In this document: positions 9,158 through 15,751 of the stretch, one piece after another
Position numbering within the stretch: position 1 is the stretch's first letter
How the letters are laid out: each line of letters begins with the position of its first letter
Virus record (IMG/VR): IMGVR_UViG_3300042691_026747
Location: 1-64,000 of that record
DNA: 64,000 bases
From: a virus
Direction: 5' to 3' (one strand)
Made by a program: the position numbers and the translations under genes
The notes under the pieces: model-generated
What the model saw: the letters and a program-made list of their open reading frames with translations, nothing else
What the model was told of the DNA's origin: nothing
Databases searched by the model: none

Positions 9158-9397
9158 ATGACATACAAAATTTTAAGTACTAGAACATTTAATGAAATAC
9201 TTTTTACAGAAGTTGAGTATGATTTTGACGGAACTATTGTAAAGGTAGAAGTGGCACATTCTATGCCAGGAACATCACAAGATGTTATTAACGGTATTAT
9301 AAATAGAGCTTCAGCAGAACAGGCAAAACTTAGTATTATTGCGGCGTTACCTGATGTGATAAATGATTTACCAATTAATCAAACACAAAACATTTAA
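9158..9397 (+). CDS. Small hypothetical protein in fibre cluster
   Basis: 79 residues. An N-terminal beta hairpin (ILFTEVEYDFDGTIVKVEV) is followed by a helix starting at SQDVINGIINRASAEQ. No family recognised. It sits between the 145-residue beta protein and the giant beta-helix protein, with gaps of 20 and 6 bases, so all three are probably translated from one message. It could be a small tail accessory protein or a fibre chaperone; the sequence does not decide. Confidence 0.55.
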   Translation: MTYKILSTRTFNEILFTEVEYDFDGTIVKVEVAHSMPGTSQDVINGIINRASAEQAKLSIIAALPDVINDLPINQTQNI

Positions 9398-9403
9398 AAA
9401 AAC

Positions 9404-12400
9404 ATGCCTACAAGAACTTGGAGAGGAACAATTGATAGTAATTGGGGAACTGCTGGTAATTGGTTAGAAGGTGCAGTACCAACATCTGCTGATGATGTTG
9501 TTTTTGATGTGTCATCTTCCGCTTGTACGGTCAACGCATCAGCAAGATCTTGTTTAACAATTAATTTTTCTGCTTACACCAATACAATTACAATGAGTAA
9601 TACTATCACCGTTGGTGGTGATGTTACCCTAGGTTCAAGTATGATTATAAGTGGAAGTAGTGCTTTAATAGTAAATGCTAACGCCACACTTAGAAGTAAT
9701 GGTAGGGTTTGGAGTAATCCTTTAACGTTATCCGGAACTTCCCGAACTTATACATTAGCAGACAATTGGACAGTCTCAAATGTATTAACTTTAAATGGAA
9801 CAACTTCTCAAATAATAAATGGTAGTACAATTTATTCTTCAGGTAATCTAACAAGTAACACTACCGCAATTACATCAGGAACTACAAATATAGAATTAAA
9901 TGGTGGTACTTGGAGTAATAGTTCTACGGGCGTGTTAAGAAATAATTTAACTTTCAACGGAAATGTATCTGTAAATGGAAATGTTTATTATAATACTGGA
10001 ACTTTAACATATACAGGTGGTACTGTAACTACAACAGGTAGTACATTAAACATAGGTGCTTCAACCACACTTAATACAAGTGGTATGAGTTGGAATAACA
10101 TAACATTAACTACTACTGGGGGAGTTCCTACTATTACAAACAATAGTGTTATTACAATAAATGGAACATTTAGTATAGGAAATGTTAAATTAGATGGAAG
10201 TGATTTTAATTGTTTTGGAAATGTAACACACAATGCTTCACAAACAATTAATGGAACAGCTACCATCTATTTTAAAGGAAATGTAAACTATTTTCAAGGA
10301 AATAACCCACCATATTCATTTAGAAATAACTTGGTTCTTGATAGTGGGGTTAATACAATTACTTTTACAGGTTTAGTTGGATTTGATAATATTACTGTAA
10401 CTCATAGTGGTGGAACTGTAAACGCAAGTGGCTCAACAATAAATGTGAATAGAAATACTGTTGGTTTAAGTACGTTTAATACAAGTAGTGTAAATTGGGG
10501 AAATATTGAATTATGGGGTGGAACTCTTGTTTTATCAAGTGATTTAAATATAAATGGATTACTTACTATGATTGGTTCAAGTACTACTGTAAACGGAAGT
10601 TTTAATATAAATGCAAATGGTGGAACGACATTAAATGGTGTTACAATTGCAAAAGGAACAGGAACGCCAAGATTATATTTTAAAGGTGGTACTGTTCAAT
10701 CATCAAATACATTAGGAAGAATAAGTATGGATAGTTATATAGATGGAAATATAACAATAGGAACTTTACTTATTATTGGAGATAATGGTTCAATAAATTA
10801 TGTTAGTGGAGTAGTAACTAATACTACTAATAATACTGTTTCATTTGCTAATTTGAATGTTAGTATTAATTTAGCCGGAGTAACATTAAATAATGTAAAT
10901 TTTACATCTGCTACAAATAACTATACAATTACTTTATTATCTAATTTAAACATAAATGGTTTATTAACTACAACTGGTGGTTCTATAAGTGGAAGTTTTA
11001 ATATAAATGTATCTGGTGGAGTAACAGTTATAAATAATGGGATTTTTGCACAAGGTACTGGGACAACTGTATTAAATTTATTAGGAGGTACTTGGAGTAT
11101 AACTGGTACAGGAGTTATTAGATTAAACACAGTTATAAACGGAAACATAACCATAAGTGGAAATGTTTATTATAATACTGGAACTTTAACCCATAGTGGT
11201 GGGACGGTGACCTCAACGGGTAGTACGATGAATATTGGTGCCGCAACAACTATCACGGTCAATAATACAGGATTTACACTTAATAATATAAATACATCAG
11301 CAAATGTGACATTTGCTGGAACAAATGGGTTTCCAATTAACGGAACTTATACATGTACAACACCAGGAACAACTCATACATTTGTATCTACACAAACATA
11401 TAGTATTAATTCTTTAAATATAGCAGGAACAAACGCCTCAAGAGTTACATTAAGGTCGAGTAGTAGTGGATCTAAAGCTATTATCAATTTAAATTCTGTT
11501 CAGTCAGAATATTATTTAAATGTAACAGATATAGATGGTAGTGGAGGAGCTACCGGATGGACATTTGGTGGTACTGTAACAAATAGTGATAATTGGAACG
11601 CAAGTACAACTTTATACTATGTAGGGGCTTCAAATTTTAGTGCAACAGGTTCTTGGGCACCTTATTCTGGTGGTGTACCAATAGGTTCTATTTCAGCACC
11701 AGCATCAACTGATGATACAGCTTTTGATGTTAATTCGGTTAATAATTGTAATATGAATGCAGCAGGTACTTGTAAATCTGTAAATTTTAGTGGATATACA
11801 GCAACACTTACAATGACTAATACCATGACTGTTAGTGGTAATGTTACTTTAGCTTCAGGTATGAGTATAAGTGGAAGTAGTGCTTTAATAGTAAATGCAA
11901 CTCATACATTTACAAGTAATGGAAAAACTTGGCCAAACGCTTTGACTTTTAGTCAATCAATAACGATTACTTTAACTGATGACTTAAATGTAAACGGGTT
12001 ACTTACAATAGGAACATTAAGTAATCAAATACAAACATTTAATGGAACTTTTAACATAAATTGTAGTGGTGGACTAACTGTAAATTCAACTTTTAACCAA
12101 CAAGGAATTGGGACAACAACAGTAAATATATTAGGTGGAACTTTTAGCGGTGGTGGACATAGGTTAAATACAAACATAAATGGAAATGTAACTATAAACA
12201 CAATTGGTTTTGGTGTAGGTATTTTAACATACATTTCGGGAAATGTAACAGTAATAGGAACTTGTAGTTTAAGTGGAACATTAAATGTTGCTCCTATTAT
12301 TTGGAATGATGTGAATGTGGGTACTACAACATTATTATCTGACTTAAATGTAAATGGAAGAGTTTCTGGTTTTAATGTGTCTTTTAATGGAGCATTTAAT

Positions 12401-13060
12401 GTAAATGTAAGAAATGGGTTATCAATAGGGAATTTTTTATCGAGTGGTTCTAATACTAATATTAATATATTAGGAGGTATATTAAGTGTTATTCAGTCAA
12501 TATCAAATACAGTTAATATTAATGGAGATGTAACAATATCTAATTACTTTTTAGATGGCGGCACTATGAATTATTTAGGTGGCAATGTTACAATTTTAGC
12601 ATATACTCACGGAACGGGAACTGCGAATTATTTAGGTGGAAAAGTTAAATGTACTGGAGTTTACAGTATAATATCTAATGGTACTTTTATAAATTTTGAC
12701 AAGGTAAATTTAATAACAGTTACAATTACCGCAGGAAGAACAATCACTATGAATAGGTTTTTTAACGGTACTGCTTCTAACCCAACAAGAATACAATGTG
12801 CAACCGCTGGAGCTAATTATTCCGTAACTTTTCAAGATACATTTGAAAAAATAGCAAATAACGTAAAGGTATCGGGGTGTATAGCATCAAGACCCGGACA
12901 ATTATTATTAACTGGTGCTAATAGCAACAAAGGTACAAACACAGGGATAAGATATATTAACAACGTACCAAATGGTATTGCCAGAAATCAGGCACCAATA
13001 TCCAATCAAATGATGTTTGGTATCGGTAACATCTCCGACCCTAGTTTTGTCGCAAATTAA
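9404..13060 (+). CDS. Giant beta-helix adhesin-like tail protein (duplicated)
   Basis: 1218 residues, mostly short Gly/Asn/Thr/Ser turns typical of a right-handed beta-helix. It begins TRTWRGTIDSNWGTAGNW with PTSADDVVFD, a module often opening beta-helix adhesins (NW, then PTxxDDVxF). A related module begins again about 740 residues later (PASTDDTAFD), and the flanking DNA repeats at a 2220-base offset. NVYYNTGTLT also occurs twice, 394 codons apart. The last about 60 residues, ending SQ-free and Met-rich (NQMMFGIGN), look like a separate capping segment. Likely a host-recognition or glycan-binding fibre; no hydrolase motif was seen. Confidence 0.7.
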   Translation: MPTRTWRGTIDSNWGTAGNWLEGAVPTSADDVVFDVSSSACTVNASARSCLTINFSAYTNTITMSNTITVGGDVTLGSSMIISGSSALIVNANATLRSNGRVWSNPLTLSGTSRTYTLADNWTVSNVLTLNGTTSQIINGSTIYSSGNLTSNTTAITSGTTNIELNGGTWSNSSTGVLRNNLTFNGNVSVNGNVYYNTGTLTYTGGTVTTTGSTLNIGASTTLNTSGMSWNNITLTTTGGVPTITNNSVITINGTFSIGNVKLDGSDFNCFGNVTHNASQTINGTATIYFKGNVNYFQGNNPPYSFRNNLVLDSGVNTITFTGLVGFDNITVTHSGGTVNASGSTINVNRNTVGLSTFNTSSVNWGNIELWGGTLVLSSDLNINGLLTMIGSSTTVNGSFNINANGGTTLNGVTIAKGTGTPRLYFKGGTVQSSNTLGRISMDSYIDGNITIGTLLIIGDNGSINYVSGVVTNTTNNTVSFANLNVSINLAGVTLNNVNFTSATNNYTITLLSNLNINGLLTTTGGSISGSFNINVSGGVTVINNGIFAQGTGTTVLNLLGGTWSITGTGVIRLNTVINGNITISGNVYYNTGTLTHSGGTVTSTGSTMNIGAATTITVNNTGFTLNNINTSANVTFAGTNGFPINGTYTCTTPGTTHTFVSTQTYSINSLNIAGTNASRVTLRSSSSGSKAIINLNSVQSEYYLNVTDIDGSGGATGWTFGGTVTNSDNWNASTTLYYVGASNFSATGSWAPYSGGVPIGSISAPASTDDTAFDVNSVNNCNMNAAGTCKSVNFSGYTATLTMTNTMTVSGNVTLASGMSISGSSALIVNATHTFTSNGKTWPNALTFSQSITITLTDDLNVNGLLTIGTLSNQIQTFNGTFNINCSGGLTVNSTFNQQGIGTTTVNILGGTFSGGGHRLNTNINGNVTINTIGFGVGILTYISGNVTVIGTCSLSGTLNVAPIIWNDVNVGTTTLLSDLNVNGRVSGFNVSFNGAFNVNVRNGLSIGNFLSSGSNTNINILGGILSVIQSISNTVNINGDVTISNYFLDGGTMNYLGGNVTILAYTHGTGTANYLGGKVKCTGVYSIISNGTFINFDKVNLITVTITAGRTITMNRFFNGTASNPTRIQCATAGANYSVTFQDTFEKIANNVKVSGCIASRPGQLLLTGANSNKGTNTGIRYINNVPNGIARNQAPISNQMMFGIGNISDPSFVAN
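9601..9678 (+). repeat. Direct repeat in beta-helix gene, copy 1
   Basis: Matches 11821-11898 at an exact offset of 2220 bases (740 codons); the core encodes ISGSSALIVNA in both. A second repeat pair lies at 9979-10008 and 11161-11190 (identical for about 30 bases). These mark large in-frame duplications. Confidence 0.85.
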
Positions 13061-13073
13061 TTTATATATTAAC

Positions 13074-13103
13074 CTTATTTCATATATTTATAAGTAAAAT
13101 AAG
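13074..13103 (+). promoter_or_regulatory. Candidate late promoter flanked by an inverted repeat
   Basis: TATTTATA (13085-13092) lies between CTTATTT (13074-13080) and AAATAAG (13097-13103), which are complementary. The next gene starts 70 bases downstream, so a leader of more than 50 bases would result, unlike the 13-base spacing elsewhere. The 102-base gap holds no other recognised element. Confidence 0.45.
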
Positions 13104-13162
13104 AGATTTTTTTGTAAATAAAAATTACCAAAAATCATTTAAATTAATGGCTAAACATTTTA

Positions 13163-14917
13163 ATGGACATCAAAAATAATTACTTTTTTAAAAATTTTGA
13201 GGCAATTAATATTGTTTACAATGAGTATTGGGATTTTAATTTATCTTCAGATAGATTAGGTGATTATCTTGATTATGCAACAAACTGTAAAAATTCTTGT
13301 AATTATACAGTAATAACTGATGGTTTAGTTGTTTGGTTTGATATTAATGAAAGTAATACAACAACAGATGGTTCATCTTTAACTTCTTTAATTACATGGT
13401 CTGGTAGTACCATAATTCCGTCTACTGGTTTTACTTTAAATGATTGGGGTTTAACAGGTGTTGATAATGGTAGAACTTATTGTTTATCAGGTGAAACATT
13501 AGTTATCACACCTACAGATACAAAATTAGTGTTATATCCAGTCACAGGTTTAACTGTTGTATTTGATAGTACAGGTTGTACAACAACTAAAGGTCTTTAT
13601 GATTATCCTTGGTCTTTTCATTCTAATACAACAACAACCGATGGTTGTATTGTTGGAGATACCATTTGTTTAAACGGAGGTTTTTATCAAGGGTTTTTTA
13701 AATTAGATACAGATAGACCAGCACCAACTTCTGTTATGGATGTTGACGCATGTAATAATACAGGTTATACATTAACCACAACTTCAGCGACAACAAAATG
13801 GGAAATAATGCCAACGGAATTTCCTGTTGGTTGGTCGATGGAAACTTGGGTTAACGCTTCCAATGGTTATTGTTTAAATTTAACAGGAAATACTTTAAAT
13901 GAACTATACCCAAACAATAAAGGATTTTTCTTTTATATTGGTACAAGGTCTGAAAATAAATTTTGGAATACTTTTTCTGGTGAATCTGGTTATAAAACAA
14001 CAACAGGAATTCCTTTATCAAACGACGAAGAAAAATTGTGGGATCAAAATTTACAAGGTCCTAATGACGGACAATCTTGGTTTACGGTAAAAGGAAGTAC
14101 ATTTTCTTGTTGTTGTGATGCTTGTGGTAATACAACAACTTATACCGATCCTAATATTATAACAGGTGGTCAAAATTGGTTTCAATACCAAGGTAGTGGG
14201 TTTTGTTGTCAAACTTGTAGTGCAACAACTACAACTGTTGTAACAGGTCATTCTTATTCTTATTGTGACCAATTATCAGAAAACGCTTTAGGTTTTAGAA
14301 TTACAGATGACGGTAGAATAGGTTATCGTAAATTAACTGTTACAGGTGGGTGTTATAATAATGAATATAGAATAACTGGAACTGTAATGGAAGAAGGTTA
14401 TTCCGAACCAAACATTATACCATCTGGTAATACTTGGAATCATATTGTCGTAACATACACAGCTGGTGGTGGTTTTAAAAATGATTTACCTTCTGGTACA
14501 CTTAAATTTTGGGTTAACGGATTGGTTAAATATTCGGTTAAAGATTTTATCGGTTTACAACTTAGAGCTTTGGACGAATGGAGTGATAAACAAATAGGCG
14601 TACCGTTCAACATAAGTTGGGGTGGTGGTACACAAGGTTTATTGGAAAGTCAAACTTTTAACGGTCCTGATTACGCGGATAGAAATTTATTAATTCAAGA
14701 AAATTTTGCTGGCACTTTTGAGGGTGAATTATCACAATTAAGATTTTATGAAAAACCTTTAAATGTTTTAGAAGTTAGAAATAACTTTTTTATTGATTGT
14801 AAAAGATATTGTAAACCAAACAATTTTGGTGGAGCACAAATTGTACAACCAAATAATAATAATTGTAGTGGTTGTAAAAGTCCATTACCACCGTATATTT
14901 TTATACCGTGTGATTGA
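13163..14917 (+). CDS. Tail protein with LamG/concanavalin-like domain
   Basis: 584 residues. From about residue 205 a LamG-like fold is suggested by WSMETWVNAS, then TWNHIVVTYTAGG, LKFWVNG and the closing GELSQLRFYEKPLN, the usual order of strands in concanavalin-like jelly rolls. Between them are cysteine-rich inserts (SCCCDACG near residue 312 and FCCQTCSATTTT near 350). Such domains bind glycans in tail fibres. The start at 13163 was chosen because an ATG at 13147 opens a frame that stops after 10 codons. Likely an exposed tail protein. Confidence 0.65.
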   Translation: MDIKNNYFFKNFEAINIVYNEYWDFNLSSDRLGDYLDYATNCKNSCNYTVITDGLVVWFDINESNTTTDGSSLTSLITWSGSTIIPSTGFTLNDWGLTGVDNGRTYCLSGETLVITPTDTKLVLYPVTGLTVVFDSTGCTTTKGLYDYPWSFHSNTTTTDGCIVGDTICLNGGFYQGFFKLDTDRPAPTSVMDVDACNNTGYTLTTTSATTKWEIMPTEFPVGWSMETWVNASNGYCLNLTGNTLNELYPNNKGFFFYIGTRSENKFWNTFSGESGYKTTTGIPLSNDEEKLWDQNLQGPNDGQSWFTVKGSTFSCCCDACGNTTTYTDPNIITGGQNWFQYQGSGFCCQTCSATTTTVVTGHSYSYCDQLSENALGFRITDDGRIGYRKLTVTGGCYNNEYRITGTVMEEGYSEPNIIPSGNTWNHIVVTYTAGGGFKNDLPSGTLKFWVNGLVKYSVKDFIGLQLRALDEWSDKQIGVPFNISWGGGTQGLLESQTFNGPDYADRNLLIQENFAGTFEGELSQLRFYEKPLNVLEVRNNFFIDCKRYCKPNNFGGAQIVQPNNNNCSGCKSPLPPYIFIPCD

Positions 14918-14925
14918 TATTTATA
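14918..14925 (+). promoter_or_regulatory. Candidate late promoter, near-leaderless
   Basis: TATTTATA ends 6 bases before the ATG at 14932 and overlaps the end of the previous gene. Its preceding bases (TTGA) match other late boxes. Transcription starting about six bases downstream would give a leaderless message. Confidence 0.4.
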
Positions 14926-14931
14926 TATGAT

Positions 14932-15321
14932 ATGGCACAAAACTTCTTCATAAGAAAAAACTCCAATTTACCATTATTAAAGTTAAAATTAATCAACGAC
15001 GGTAGATTAACATATAGAACCATTTATGACCGTTTAGAGAACGCGGCCATAACATTTTCCATGATGGATGATAAAGGTATTTACAAAGTATTTAACAAAC
15101 AAGGTTTGTTAATACCTGTGGATAAAGAAATTTGTCCTGAAGATGGTGAGTATTATTTAGGTTATGAATTTGATTTAAAAGATACTAATGTCGCCGGAGT
15201 ATTCAAGGCAGAATTTAAAGTTGATTTTTTAGATAATGGGGAATCCCTTATTGTACCAATTCGTGAAGATTTATATGTTACGGTATTGGATAGCTTTACT
15301 AAGAGTAAAATAGTTTGTTAA
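14932..15321 (+). CDS. Small beta-sandwich structural protein
   Basis: 129 residues from the chosen start MAQNFFIRKNSN. An upstream in-frame ATG at 14914 would begin inside the preceding coding end and the promoter box, so it is less likely. The body alternates strands (LPLLKLKLINDGR, AAITFSMMDDKG, EYYLGYEFDLKD, VFKAEFKVDFLD) like an immunoglobulin-type domain of a baseplate or tail decoration protein. No family assigned. The stop overlaps the next start (TAATG), so translation is probably coupled. Confidence 0.6.
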   Translation: MAQNFFIRKNSNLPLLKLKLINDGRLTYRTIYDRLENAAITFSMMDDKGIYKVFNKQGLLIPVDKEICPEDGEYYLGYEFDLKDTNVAGVFKAEFKVDFLDNGESLIVPIREDLYVTVLDSFTKSKIVC

Positions 15322-15659
15322 TGGATATAAGAAAATTAATAAAAGAAGAATTAGAAAATAGTGAAAGTTTTAAAACTTTTGCTGAAAAAAGATTAGCTGG
15401 AGCTGAAAAAATCACAAACAATGCTAAAGAAAAAGGTGGCCCAGCGATGTTAACTTACCATCACTTTAGGGTTAAACTTCCTTACTATAAAAAAGCTATG
15501 GAAGGTAAGTTAGATATTGAAAAAACAAAAAAAGAATTTAAAGAAAAATTAGACCAATTATGTGAATTATCTGAAAATGTTGAAATGTCACAAGTTGAAT
15601 TTCAAAAATTGGTTGGTCTGATAGAAGTTTTAGGTGAATTAATTATTAAACAAAAATAA
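15321..15659 (+). CDS. Small helical protein with capsid-targeting-like N-terminus
   Basis: 112 residues from ATG 15321, chosen because it overlaps the previous stop. It begins MDIRKLIKEELENSES, an amphipathic helix with an I-x-E site at residues 7-9. T4 internal proteins start similarly (MKTYQEFIAEA) and are cut after that Glu by the prohead protease. The rest is helical and charged, with a middle segment GGPAMLTYHHFRVKLPYYKK. No family recognised. An internal virion protein is a reasonable hypothesis. Confidence 0.6.
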   Translation: MDIRKLIKEELENSESFKTFAEKRLAGAEKITNNAKEKGGPAMLTYHHFRVKLPYYKKAMEGKLDIEKTKKEFKEKLDQLCELSENVEMSQVEFQKLVGLIEVLGELIIKQK

Positions 15660-15676
15660 TATTCACAATATCATTT

Positions 15677-15684
15677 TATTTATA
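15677..15684 (+). promoter_or_regulatory. Candidate promoter upstream of DNA polymerase
   Basis: TATTTATA in the 92-base gap before the polymerase gene, 67 bases from its start. It would give a leader of about 60 bases containing the hairpin at 15718-15731. Weak alone because of the AT-rich background. Confidence 0.3.
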
Positions 15685-15717
15685 TAAATTTTATTAGTTA
15701 TTAATTTATAAACGAGA

Positions 15718-15731
15718 GGTTATCTGTAACC
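15718..15731 (+). promoter_or_regulatory. Small hairpin in polymerase leader
   Basis: GGTTA, loop TCTG, TAACC: a 5-base-pair stem 20 bases before the polymerase start, in the only GC-richer part of the leader. T4 polymerase binds a hairpin in its own leader to repress translation. Position suggests a similar operator, but the sequence is not the T4 one. Confidence 0.35.
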
Positions 15732-15751
15732 CGTCCCAAACAGAGTTTTAT

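Noticed and set aside
13147-13179. Ten-codon frame MAKHFNGHQK before the LamG-like gene
   Set aside because: Too short to support, overlaps the real start, and has no special leader.
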